A DNA stretch of 64,000 bases from contig NC_052392.1 in NCBI RefSeq assembly GCF_009389715.1, forward strand, positions 36,815,360-36,879,359. Reading direction: 5' to 3'. The stretch comes from Phoenix dactylifera (taxonomy: Eukaryota > Streptophyta > Magnoliopsida > Arecales > Arecaceae). This document shows, piece after piece, positions 1-10,117 of the stretch. Position 1 is the stretch's first letter. Each line of letters starts with the position of its first letter. Position numbers and translations under genes: made by a program. Under the pieces are notes generated by a model. That model ran no database searches and was not told the origin of the DNA. It was given only the letters and a program-made list of their open reading frames with translations.

Positions 1-87
1 ATCTAAGAAACTGATAACAAACCTCTCACCTTTAAATCAATGGTTACAGTAACTTATTTTGTGTGCGTAAATACTTCATTCAGTGTC

Positions 88-1439
88 TCATAGATCAAAA
101 TGAAGATTATCTTGAGCAGAAATAGAACTTATGCTTGGGGCATTTGATGATAATCCAGAAAATCTTGAGATAATAAGCCGGGCAACGTTCTCTGCTGCAA
201 CAGAACTGGTCTCAATAGAACTCGCAGCACTCTCAAAGGAATTTATGTAGTATAAGTGTATCCCATCCAAAAGTATTGGTGCAAAGACCTCTGGAGCTTC
301 GTAATGAGGATAAGCAGGCCAATTTATTCGGACAACTTCCTTCCTTGTACTGCCAGTGATGAGCAATGTTTAAGCACTCAATCATCCAATGAGGTTTATA
401 GAAAGTTCTGCACAGGGACACATCCATGCGCGTGTGCGTGCATGCATACACACAGTGATGCAGGAAAAATTACCTGAATATTCGATTCAATAAATCATCT
501 TCCAGTGGTGCACGAGAGAATACTTTGTAAGTCATGTCTTCTTCACTGTATTTCTTGAGAACAGAAATACTGGAGAATGGAATATCAGGAAGCTCTACTG
601 TGCCAACAAGGTTTGGAATTTCTGATGCAGAATTGAGTCCAAAATAGTTCTAGAAGAAAGCAGAAATGTCATAAACCTCTGGTCTTATGTTCTATAATTC
701 CAATGAATATTACTTAACACTAGTTATGAACAAAACTTGAAAAGTTTTAAATATCTGCATGAGAAAAGATTTTCTTGTGTATAAATTGGAAAAATTGAAT
801 AATAACTCAGTCAGAAAGCATTGTTATCTGGTAAAAGATCAGAAAATGCATACAAGGAGAAGACAGCACAGAAGAGAACTTATGCTGTCAAGCACTCAAG
901 CAACAAGTTTATAGAATACTAACAGGGTTTAAGAGGCCTCTCACGAATGTTGTGAATGTATGTTGTAACCTTCTATTGGGAACCGAAACTGGAGGCTCAA
1001 AGGTGATGTTCAGTTCATCTAGTGGTGTAGCAATAACTGTAACCTCGCAATTGTAAGAATTTCCCTTTATAGAATTGAGAACATAATAGCTTCCAGAATA
1101 GGAGATCGAATCTATCTCTTCATGTAGATACAATGTGGCATTGGTATGTTTAACCAGCCCTGCAGCAAGTTGCCAATTGCCCCCATCAACTGACCACAAT
1201 CCCGAATCAGAACCAGCTAAGGAAACAGCCCCAGCTAATCCACTGATGCTCACGTTCTGACCATAGTTAATTCTTGTTATGACCTGAAGAAATGAGATGC
1301 CAGAATCATTTAGCATTGACATAAGCAATAAGAAATTAGTTTGGTTGCAAGTAAAATTATGTGGAAAACTTGGTTTGCTTGGAAAATCTCGTTTTTCATT
1401 CTTGTTTTAATAAAAAATTAGGCAAATTTGGAAAGCTTA

Positions 1440-1495
<56 letters not shown>

Positions 1496-2040
1496 TATAC
1501 ACACACACATATATGTATATATATACATATATGTGCATATACATATGTGTGTGCACATATATGTATGCATACATATACATAGACATATATATATACACAC
1601 ATATCTATGTGTGTGTGTGTGTGCATGTGTATAGTTCTAGATTTGGTTACACTTGAGTGGATCTCCACTCAGATCCAGTCGGGTCTACATAGGATGATGG
1701 GAGTACCACATGGATGATCTGAGATAGTGGATGTGATCTACTACATCTAAATTATGTATACACCGAAAATCATATGATATAGAGACCCCTAGCTTATGCA
1801 TCAAGTGATAAAATATATATATTCTTTTATTTTATTTAGATTGTCCAATTTTTTGACCACTTGATGCATAAGCTAAGGGTCTCCAATATATAAGTAATAT
1901 AGAGGTAGTATATCACATCCAATAGCTTGAGTTATAAATATAGAATCCCTATTGCCCATATAGACTTGACGAAATCTGAGTGGAAATCCACTCGAGTATA
2001 GCCAAATCCAACTCTCTTTCTCTCTCTATATATATATATA

Positions 2041-2098
<58 letters not shown>

Positions 2099-3629
2099 CA
2101 TACATACATACATACATACACATACACACACACACACACACATATATGCATGCATGTATGTATGTATGTAAGCCGTTTCTTTTCGTGAAAAAATTATACT
2201 TTTCCTTTTCCTTTTGCCCAGATTTCCTTGTAGCCAAACATACCCTAAGTAAAAACTGCATTTTTCTTCCAATATGCAATTAAACAGAATTCTAGCTACA
2301 AGAACGAAACAAAATCAGGACTTTTGCATAATCATAGCCTCCAATTCTACAAGCATATTAAATACATTCTTGTAAGATTAATCTCCCAAAAGAAAACCAC
2401 CAATAAAACTACATCTTTCTCCAAATCTTCGATCTAACAAATGTTCTAAATAAGAGCATGATAAAGATTGAAAGGATTTTCACCTAACCACAGCTTCAAA
2501 GCCTATAAATAGATCAAAGATATTCTCATAACATAACCGTTCAGGAGACTTAGGGAACAAACATGACCAAAGTATTGTGGTCAATGCTAAAAAGAAAAGT
2601 TTAGCTTACATTATTTCTCAGGTGATCATTTCTACGAGTAGTATTTCCAATTGGTTATCTTACCTCTATAAGGACAAATTCCAAACCTCAAGGACACTTG
2701 CCGATGAAGAAAAAAAAAATCTTAAAATCTGTAAACTCATAATAAATTAGCATCTATATAACATAATTCAGAGGTATTCAATCTAAAAAGAAGAATTAAC
2801 TCAAATGAAGCATACCGTCACAAGCTCTGATATCAGCAGGGGAGATAGCCTGGCATCGGCCAATTCCTCCTGTAAAGTCCGGCGAGTGAGCCCATACAAA
2901 TTTGACCACTTGAGCATCTCCTCCACCGTCTCGAAAACAGGACGAGACTCGAAGCCTTTGTAGTAAAGCAAGAACCTTTCCACCATTGTCTGTTCCACCA
3001 TAAACCCATTTTACCGGTGATCAAAAGATTCAAAGATTCGAGCTTTGAGAATGCGAGGAGGGGAAAAAAAACAAAACCTTAACGAAGCGTTCCATGCGGA
3101 GGAGAGAGAAGCCATAGCGGCGGAACAGAAGGAGAGAGTTAAGAAGCTCGCGGATCATGCGGTATATTGCCGAGCTGGAGCTGGGGGGAGGCGGTAGGGT
3201 CTTGAAGACGAAGCGCTCGCCGTCCCACACGCCGAACCCAGAGGAAGAGGAGGAGGAGGAGGAGGCGTTGGAGTTGGGATCGACCTCGGAGGCCTTGGTC
3301 TTCCGCTTGAGACCGAGGAGAGAGGCGAAGCGGAGGGCGTGGAGGTTCTTGGGGTGGATGATGGAGGCGCCGGCCTCGAAAGTGTCGCCGCCGATGGTGA
3401 CCGTGGCCATGCGTCCGCCCACCCGGCCGCGCCGCTCGAAGATCCTAATGTCGTTGACGCAAAGGCCGCCTTTTTCGGCGCATGTGTACTGTTTGAGGAA
3501 ATACGCGACCGACGCGCCACCGATGCCGCTGCCGACGACGCAGACGCCGGGGGCAGCGAGGGCGCCGGGGGCCCGGAGGAGGGGCAGCGCCGCGAGAAGG
3601 AAGAGGGCGTGCAGGAGTGATTGGTCCAT
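88..3629 (-). CDS. FCLY: Farnesylcysteine lyase / prenylcysteine oxidase, 5 exons, complete
   Basis: Exons in transcript order: 3629-3078, 2989-2816, 1283-924, 649-474, 349-88, all with GT-AG introns and matching phases, giving about 507 residues, close to the roughly 500 of the Arabidopsis enzyme. The enzyme is an FAD-dependent thioether oxidase that splits farnesylcysteine left over from prenylated-protein turnover into cysteine, farnesal and peroxide; the family acts in the endomembrane/lysosomal-vacuolar system. Residues 1-25 are a hydrophobic signal peptide. The FAD-binding Rossmann motif [15 protein letters not shown] follows at about 31-45, with the [11 protein letters not shown] second motif after it. 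The prenylcysteine-lyase domain fills the rest. A serine run (about residues 120-128) is a lineage insert. The start is the only ATG ahead of the signal peptide. It is transcribed divergently from the RING gene at 18974. Intron 2 (1284-2815) holds a MITE and microsatellites. Confidence 0.93.
1441..1636. repeat. (CA)n-(TA)n compound microsatellite
   Basis: About 20 CA units starting at 1441 pass into (TA)n and interrupted TATACATA/GTGTGT repeats ending near 1630. It lies in FCLY intron 2, immediately left of the MITE at 1640. Open frames in it are low-complexity artefacts. Confidence 0.9.
1640..2008. mobile_element. Fold-back MITE-like element, copy 1
   Basis: The ends are inverted repeats: GATTTGGTTACACTTGAGTG at the left and, read on the opposite strand, GATTTGGCTATACTCGAGTG at the right, followed by a shared CCACTCAGAT. 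Inverted similarity continues to a centre near 1830, so nearly the whole 369 bp can form one hairpin; the inner arms share GCTTATGCATCAAGTG. The right arm lacks about 18 bp present in the left. No clean target duplication is visible. A partial second copy lies at 56085. Superfamily unassigned. It sits inside FCLY intron 2. Confidence 0.6.
2023..2172. repeat. (CT)n-(TA)n-(CATA)n-(CA)n microsatellite
   Basis: A run of CT passes into about 30 TA units, then CATA, CA and TATG repeats. It directly follows the right end of the MITE, inside FCLY intron 2. The rest of that intron (2173-2815) is AT-rich with nothing recognisable. Confidence 0.9.
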
Positions 3630-4155
3630 GGCGCTCGATGTCAGCTTCGCGTCGTCTCACACGGAGAGAGGAGATAACAGGAGTCAGTAATGAATTATGT
3701 AATGATAGATCTCGAAAGATTTTTTTTTCCGCTGAAAGTCAAGCAACTACACATTCAAAAAAAAAAAAATCCAGAAATAATATATTCCGGAGTGCCATGG
3801 GCGGCTTCCTTTTTTCCATCCATAGATTACCCAAGAGTAATTGACCATATACGAGACCATGCAATGCAATCCGCGACTCCATTGGCATAGTACAAATGAA
3901 GAACAACTTATAAAATATCCACTTGCTCTGTTAACACACCGTTTAATAAAAAAATTTGGACTTAATACTCCCACCTCTTTGGCTAATCCACATTATTTTA
4001 TTCTTTTTTTAACCCGAGCGATTACCATCCGAAATATAGTTCCGTAATATGCTAATTAGACAAATTATAAAAATAAAAGAGGCTCATTAGCAAGTTGTGC
4101 CATTTTGGCAATATTAGAGCTTCACTTCATGTGGCACCAGCATGTGAAATGGAGG
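3630..4155. other. FCLY 5' flank up to the hAT insertion
   Basis: About 525 bp between the FCLY start codon and the hAT target duplication. It presumably holds the FCLY core promoter (minus strand). I see AT-rich sequence and a poly-A run near 3760 but no confident TATA box. Short open frames here have no recognisable protein content. Confidence 0.5.
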
Positions 4156-4163
4156 CTGCAGGC
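4156..4163. repeat. hAT target-site duplication, left copy
   Basis: CTGCAGGC directly precedes the left inverted repeat and is repeated exactly at 17620-17627 directly after the right one. Eight base pairs is the expected duplication length for hAT transposons. Confidence 0.93.
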
Positions 4164-4440
4164 TAGAGTTGGGCATCGGGCCGTGCCGGGCCGGCCCGGC
4201 CCAGGCCCACCGAGCCCAAGGTCTAAACGGGCCGTGCCTGGCCTGGCCCGCTTATGAAGCGGGCCGTGCCGGCACGGCCCGTCTCGGGCGCAAAAGGAAG
4301 TCCGGCCCGGCCCCAGGCCCGTCTATTGGCAGGCCGGGCACGGCACGCCACGGGCCGTGCCAGGCACTGCCCGTAACGGGCGCAAACGGGCCGTGCCAGG
4401 CACGGCCCGTCTGGAGAGGGGGGGAGGAAAATAGCGGTTT
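4164..4440. repeat. hAT left TIR and GC-rich subterminal repeats
   Basis: The 20-bp terminal repeat is followed by many copies of GGGCCGTGCC and its complement, several arranged as palindromes around a central AGGC. The region is far more GC-rich than its AT-rich surroundings, so the apparent proline/glycine-rich open frames on both strands are composition artefacts. Confidence 0.85.
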
Positions 4441-4844
4441 CCAACGGCTATTTTGGAAAAATGACATTTTTACCCCTCCCAACAGTCCAATAACGGCTGA
4501 ATTGAGGGGTATTTGGGGAAAAAAATTTTGGGCTTCTATAAATAGCCCTTTCCTCCCTCATTCTCACCACACCAAACCAACTATTCTCTCCTTCTCTACT
4601 ACTATTATTTCTCTCTTCTAAAGTGCTCTTCTAGCAATTTAATTTTTAGTTTGCATTTAGCAACTGTTCAAGTGCTACACAAGAAGAGGTTCCTGTTGAG
4701 AAGAGAAGGTCACTCCTGTTGAGAGCACAAGAGGAAGCTCAGAATCTCGGCTCTGTGGCTCTGCCTCTGCCCTCCGACCCTCTACTCAATTCCTCCAATC
4801 CTCCTTGTGGTTAGTTTTTATTTTTTAAATTCATCAATTTAGAT

Positions 4845-5790
4845 ATGTCATCTTTTGAGGAAAGTCAGTTTGGCATTCCTCCTGTTTCTGAGGGAGAAGA
4901 AACTAATCCCCAACCCCATATTCCTAGTTCCTCTAGAGCTAGTGAACCGAGTGAAGATCAAACCTCTTCTCGTAAGAGGACTAGTGCTGTATGGAATGAA
5001 TTTGATAGAGTTATGGTTGATGGAGTCTGGAAAGCTAAATGTAAAAAATGTGCCAAACTTTATAGTTGTAGTAGTAGTGGGGGAACAGGGCATTTAAAAA
5101 GACATCAAGAGAGTCATAGGATGCATGATTCTCATGCTCAAACTCAAAGTACCCTTAATATACAAGGGGGATTACTTGTAGGTAATTTTGCATATAATCA
5201 TGAAAATCAAAGAAAAGCACTTGTAAAATGGATAGTTAAGGATGAATTACCTTTTAGTTTATGTGAATCTTTTAATTTTGAAGAATATGTTCAATTAAAC
5301 CTACAACCTGCTTACAAAAGAACTAGTAGGCGTACATTTAGAAGAGTAGCTATGACTAACTTTTTAGCAATGAAACAAAGTTTAATTGAAACACTTTCTA
5401 CTTTAAATGTAAAAATTTCATTAACTTCTGATATTTGGTCAGCATCTGTAGGTAGTAATTATTTTATTGCCATTACTGCTCATTATATTGATAATGATTG
5501 GCAATTAAATAAACGTATTCTTGCTTTTCGTGCTTTTGATTTTCCACATTGTGGGCAACAAATTTCAAATATCATTTATCAAACTGCATGTTCATATAAT
5601 ATTAATGATAAAATTATGTCTATTACTTTTAATAATGCATCTAATAATAATTCTGCTGTTGCATTATTAAAAGACTCATTGCATCCCATGTTAGATGGAA
5701 ATTTATTGCATATTAGATGTGCATATCATATCTTAAATCTTTCTGTTCAAGCTGGCATGGGTATGATTTAAGATGTGATTGGTAAAATTA
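4845..5790 (+). pseudogene. hAT transposase, N-terminal part (interrupted)
   Basis: 308 codons open from the ATG at 4845 to a TAA at 5769. A BED-type zinc finger lies at residues 48-91 (C66, C69, H87, H91), followed by the start of the RNase-H-like catalytic region (LTSDIWSA at about 190). The frame after the TAA (DVIGKIRN) still matches the family and continues in the same phase beyond the retrotransposon at 15914, so the stop is a point change inside the old coding frame. The gene is thus broken twice: by the stop and by the 10-kb insertion. No transposase activity is expected from this copy. Confidence 0.88.
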
Positions 5791-5795
5791 GAAAT
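5791..5795. repeat. Copia target-site duplication, left copy
   Basis: GAAAT before the LTR that begins TGTTG; the same five bases follow the other LTR at 15914-15918. Five bp is the usual duplication for plant LTR retrotransposons. The site is in the hAT transposase coding frame. Confidence 0.88.
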
Positions 5796-7340
5796 TGTTG
5801 CCCAGAGATGGTCACCCAAGAGGGGGGTGAATTGGGTGTTTTAAAACTCTTCGGCTAATTAAAATTAAAACACACAAATATATGAAATAAGGTAATGATA
5901 GTGGGATGAGAAGACACAATCACAAACACACGGTTTTATAGTGGTTCGGAGCTTCCACCGCTCCTACATCCACTCCCCAAAGCGCCTTTGGGTATTTCCA
6001 CTATAATCCAAGATTACAGTACGGTAGTTTTGCAAGTTTACTACCCAACTCGTTGTTTTACACCAGGCTCACAACAAACCCTAAACCCCCAATTTCTCTT
6101 AGGCTTGGGACGCCTTTCCCTTGTTCCAAGTCCCTTGACTTGAACAAGCACTACAATCAAAGAGTTTACAAAAGAGAATAAAAGCTCTAAAAAGCAAATA
6201 TATCAATTATGAACAATTTAACCCGGAAGAATCTTTTTGCCGTTGGAAGCGTGGGAGATGTTGATTCTTCCGATGTGGAGTGCGTAGGATCGAGTGTGAG
6301 CTTTGAATCCCGAGCGCACGAGAGCGGTTGAGCTTGAAATCACAAGAGAACCTTGAATGCACTTGATTTCTACACTTTAATGCTCTCACTCTCTTGAACT
6401 TTTCTCTCTTGAATAATTTTGCTTTTGGGTTGGTGAAGAGTTGTTGAGAACCACTCAAGAGGTCCCTTTTATAGCCCAAAAAGCAAATATAGCCGTTAGA
6501 AACAAAAAGAGAAGGATTTGAAATTCAAACCAAACCTGAAAAGCTGTCAGTCGCGTCCCAGGCGCTCCGGGGACGTCTCTGCTACAGCGAGAGACGTCTC
6601 GCCTACAGGAATTTTACTTTTTACTTTATCTGGGGTCGACTCGGCACTTTACGGGGACGTCTCGGCTTGTCTGCACTTTTTGAGTGGGGATGACTCCGCT
6701 TGTTTGGGGACGACTCCGCTTCTTTATCTTTGAAAAATATGTCCTCTGGAATTCCCTGAGAGAGTCGACTCCGCTCTTTCAGGGGACGTCTCGGCTTGTC
6801 TGCACTTTTATGCATGGGGACGTCTCCGCTATCTCAGGGTCGACTCCGCTTCCTTATCACCGCAGAAACCATTCTCTGGAAAACCCTGAGAGAGCCGTCT
6901 CCGCCATCTTGGGGACGACTCGGGAAGTCTCCTTTTTGCTTGCGGGGACGACTCCGCGTACAGCGGGGACGTCTCGCGCATATCCCTTGAAAAACGTCTT
7001 TCTGCCGCCACTGAGAGAGTCGACTCCGCTACTAAGAGAGTCGACTCCGCTAACGCGGGGACGACTCGGCAGGTGTCGGGGACGTCTCCAAGTGTGCCAG
7101 TTCTTCCTGTTTGTGCCAGAGACGTCTCTGAAACTATCAGGAGACGTCTCGGCTGTCCCTGAACTTTTTCTTTAGCTCAAAATATTCTTCAATAAATTCA
7201 TAAAAATTATGGGAACTTGCCTAGACATTTCTTAACAATATTCTAAGTAAAACACATGAATTTCTCAATTGAATTGTTAAGATATAATGGAATTTTACTC
7301 TAGTGTTTTGTATTCATCAAAATCCATTAGGGGGTCAACA
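5796..7340 (-). repeat. 3' LTR of the Copia element
   Basis: 1545 bp, ends TGTTG...CAACA (perfect 5-bp terminal inverted repeats). Read on the minus strand it starts at 7340. It holds a TATA box at 6473-6464 and about 20 palindromic motifs at 6548-7162. It is nearly identical to 14369-15913. Confidence 0.93.
6548..7162 (-). repeat. U3 palindromic motif array, 3' LTR copy
   Basis: About 20 copies of a 14-bp motif, consensus GGGGACGWCTCSGC, variably spaced at roughly 20-60 bp. Cores are the palindromes GAGACGTCTC and GAGTCGACTC. Examples start at 6563, 6589, 6632, 6652, 6706, 6770, 6817, 7014, 7035 and 7118. GACGTC is the C-box core recognised by plant bZIP factors (family knowledge). Long open frames across it are by-products of the repeat. 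Confidence 0.85.
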
Positions 7341-7341
7341 A

Positions 7342-7791
7342 TCTCCCCCTTTTTGATGATGACAAAACACTGAGTATATGCAAAATTTGAAATTTAAACA
7401 TATACACAGTATTGATCAGATATACAAGTATAATGTTTTGATTTGAACTAGATACAATGTGCATCACTCAAATTTCCTTGTGCATAGAATTGTTCTTAAA
7501 TGATTTTATCATATGAACTGAATTTGAATCAAGTTAGAATGAAATATTGATGCTGAAGATAATTGGAAGCTAGATTCTTTTTGACTCCCCCTTTCTTTTC
7601 CAGAAGGGCAATTATCTTAAAAATCAATATTCTTCAATAACCATATCCCTTACAATATTGATACCACCACTCCCCCTTTTTGTCATCAACAATGAAGGGG
7701 ACAAATTATCCTTAGGTGCTTAAGACTCAATTTATAGTAGAATTCAGCATTCATTTTACTCCCCCTTTGATATTCAGGTTGTGCTCCCCCT
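7342..7791 (-). other. Polypurine tract plus four PPT-like copies
   Basis: On the minus strand AAAAAGGGGGAGA (7354-7342) abuts the 3' LTR after one base and is the expected plus-strand primer. Similar A/G tracts with a GGGGGAG core occur at about 7600-7585, 7681-7670, 7768-7759 and 7791-7784. Multiplied PPTs are a reported Sirevirus trait. The spacer from here to the second ORF (7792-8073) shows nothing else. Confidence 0.75.
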
Positions 7792-8073
7792 GTTTCATAT
7801 GCTTTGATAAGTTGTGCCAAATTTAAATACTTAATGTATGTTTTGAGATTCTTATGACACATCAAGAGGCACATTCATATTCACAGAAGCACATCCACAG
7901 AAATGGCAATGTACACACATTTTTCAAAAAGGGATTGTATTCATGTATCATTGTGAGATTTTGAAGTCATTACATAGTCAAAAAGAAGAAATCATTACAG
8001 GTATTGATTTCTAATACAAAAGTGTTTCAAAATGGCCTAGGATTTACAAAAAGAAGATCCTACTGGATATCCA

Positions 8074-9522
8074 TCATCGGCGTCGTTCCTCATGGTGCCT
8101 ACCAGTTGTACTTTGTGCATAAGCCTTACAGGCTGCATCTATGAAACCATTGATAGAATCCATGAGGGTCTTAAAGTGATCTCCCTGTGACTTGTGGAAA
8201 CCTGCCACAAGTGCTTCAAACTCTAAGGTTGCCATCTCAATTCTGCCTCTAAGTTGGGCAACTAAGGTGCCCACATTGCCATCTGGCTTTGTCAATTCTT
8301 TGAGGCTCTTGGAAATGGCCTTCAAGCTGTCCTTGAACTCTAATGATCTGCAGGTTTCGGTGGCACCCACCCCAATTATTTGTTGCTCTTGGGCTTCAAT
8401 TTGAGCTTTAATATCTTTCAGCTCTTGTCTGATGGGGGCCAGCTCCGCAGTCATCATGGATCTCATCTCCTCCCTCATCTGCTGACAAATGACAGATGCT
8501 AAGGTGTGCATCTGCTCCTCTGATAGGAAGGAGGTCCCACTGACTGGAGGAGGTGGTGGCATGGATGTGGAAGGTCCAGCTGAGCTGGAGGGAATATCAG
8601 GGATGTCCATGTGGCTAGGTGGAGGAGAGTGATGGTCAGACTCATGATGTGGGATTTCAGGCTCTATGGTTTGTGCTTTTCTTTTTGGAACCTTGACCCA
8701 CGACCCATCTATCTTGTGAAATTCCATTCTTCTCATTGAGCCCTCATTGTAATAGTCGGTGTTTCTTAGGGCCTTTGCAGGTTCATTTGGTGGTATGGGA
8801 ACCTTGAAGTGTTTAAATATTAAGGTAAAGATCATGCCATAGGGTATACTAAACCTAGAATACCTATGACATTGGGCAATGTAATTTAGCATGAGTCTAG
8901 GGAGGTTTAGGGGGATCCCTTGTAGGATATGGTGCATTATAACTAAATCTCGCTCCGAAACAAAATCGAAGCGACCGGTTTTAGGGAATAGGACCCGATT
9001 GACAATGCTTAAAAGAAGTCTCATTTCTGCATTTAGGTCCTGGGAGTAGACAACATCAAGAGGGCCGCAGTCCTCTCTTCCTAGAATCAAGTTTAGGGCT
9101 ATTTCCCTTTGGGGATGTGAGGTCGGTGCCTCACCGTCCTTAGGAATTTGTAGGACAGTGGATAGGACATCCTCATTAATTTCTACCAATGTCCCTCGGA
9201 CATATGCAGTGTACCCTAAGTCCCCTAAGGCCATATCACTAAACATTTCTCTAACAAGGCCGGGGTAGGTCGAGGTTTTGAGGGTGCAAAGGTGCTCCCA
9301 CCCTTGGGCTCGGAGTCTCTCTCCAATAGAGAACCCCTCATGATCTAGAAAGGAAAAATCGATGTACCTACCAGTCGTGACTGTGCGATTTGCACAGGAA
9401 ATCGTCGTGGTTGGCGGAGCAACCGGAGGAGAAGGCGCGGAGGGTTCTTCCCGCCGTTCCTCACCGTCGCCCGCTACTCTAGGTCGCCTCCCACGGGTTG
9501 TCCTAGCTTTCTTTGGTGCCAT
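8074..9522 (-). CDS. Second retrotransposon ORF (env position), putative plant transposon protein
   Basis: 482 codons, open throughout, between pol and the 3' LTR. The N-terminus is basic and proline-rich (residues 1-40, with a TRGRRPR patch like an AT-hook or nuclear signal). Residues 50-280 look like the domain seen in many plant retroelements as 'putative plant transposon protein' (my recollection: PF20167). A proline-rich linker (about 295-330) follows, then a heptad-like, probably coiled-coil segment (about 335-385) and a helical C-terminus. No signal peptide or membrane segment is visible, so an envelope role is not supported. Its leader carries the LTR-type motif array and a TATA-like box, suggesting separate expression. 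Function unknown. Confidence 0.8.
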   Translation of the reverse strand: MAPKKARTTRGRRPRVAGDGEERREEPSAPSPPVAPPTTTISCANRTVTTGRYIDFSFLDHEGFSIGERLRAQGWEHLCTLKTSTYPGLVREMFSDMALGDLGYTAYVRGTLVEINEDVLSTVLQIPKDGEAPTSHPQREIALNLILGREDCGPLDVVYSQDLNAEMRLLLSIVNRVLFPKTGRFDFVSERDLVIMHHILQGIPLNLPRLMLNYIAQCHRYSRFSIPYGMIFTLIFKHFKVPIPPNEPAKALRNTDYYNEGSMRRMEFHKIDGSWVKVPKRKAQTIEPEIPHHESDHHSPPPSHMDIPDIPSSSAGPSTSMPPPPPVSGTSFLSEEQMHTLASVICQQMREEMRSMMTAELAPIRQELKDIKAQIEAQEQQIIGVGATETCRSLEFKDSLKAISKSLKELTKPDGNVGTLVAQLRGRIEMATLEFEALVAGFHKSQGDHFKTLMDSINGFIDAACKAYAQSTTGRHHEERRR

Positions 9523-9650
9523 GGATGCTAGGGTTTGCGATTTAGGGCAAATGGAAGCTAGGTTTTGAGGTTGAGAGCAAATGGAGGCTAGGGCTTTCCG
9601 TTTTGGTCGGGAATGAGGGAGAAAGCTCGAGTCGGCTCGAGCGATTTCGA

Positions 9651-9755
9651 CCTATTTAAAAAGTCCTCATTCGGTCCCCGAGACGTCTCGGCGACTAAGG
9701 CGAGACGTCTCCCCCTGGGGGGACGTCTCGGCGACTTGCCAGAGACGTCTCCGGC
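9651..9755 (-). promoter_or_regulatory. Candidate internal promoter of the second ORF
   Basis: On the minus strand four GAGACGTC-type motifs (9755-9674, including the palindrome CGAGACGTCTCG at 9679-9690) are followed directly by TTTAAATAGG (9660-9651), about 130 bp before the ORF start at 9522. The same order, motif array then TATA, occurs in the LTR promoter. Seen: motifs and order. Inferred: promoter activity. Confidence 0.5.
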
Positions 9756-10117
9756 ACAAAAAAAATTTCAGACTGCATTTCCAAAATTTTTGTTTAATCA
9801 CCCTAATCAATCATGATTTCTTTTGATAAACACAGAGTGAATTTGTTTGTGATCCTCCCCCTTAATATTACATCTTATAATGATTTGATAATGATTTTTA
9901 ACTTATTAATGTTGAAATGAGGAATGTTTGACCAAATTTCGAATACCCATGATATAGGCTCTGAAAATATCTCTATGAAGAGTCCAAGGGAGGGTAACCA
10001 TCCTCCGGAAAGTCAAGTAGTTCGTCATTTAGCTTAGATGAATTTATGTTTTCACTTATGTTTGCCTTGAGGTGGATTACTAGTTCGAGTAGCAAAGCAA
10101 TGCAATACAAGTTCAAT
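9756..10117. other. Spacer between gag-pol and the second ORF
   Basis: About 360 bp of AT-rich sequence between the pol stop and the motif array. No open frame or recognisable signal seen. Confidence 0.6.

Noticed and set aside
1418-2279. Frames coding HTHTHT and YIYIYI repeats (also 24585-24994)
   Set aside because: Microsatellite translations.
3155-3690. Long frames on both strands over FCLY exon 1
   Set aside because: Shadows of a GC-rich exon; the minus-strand frame at 3629 has the signal peptide and Rossmann motif.
4169-4621. 150-codon open frame on the plus strand and overlapping minus frames at the hAT left end
   Set aside because: They fall in the GGGCCGTGCC repeat zone; GC-rich repeats lack stops. 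No protein family pattern.
6684-7175. 163-codon open frame repeated in both LTRs (also 15257-15748)
   Set aside because: It runs through the U3 palindromic array antisense to the element; repeated GDVSA/STPL peptides simply mirror the DNA motif.
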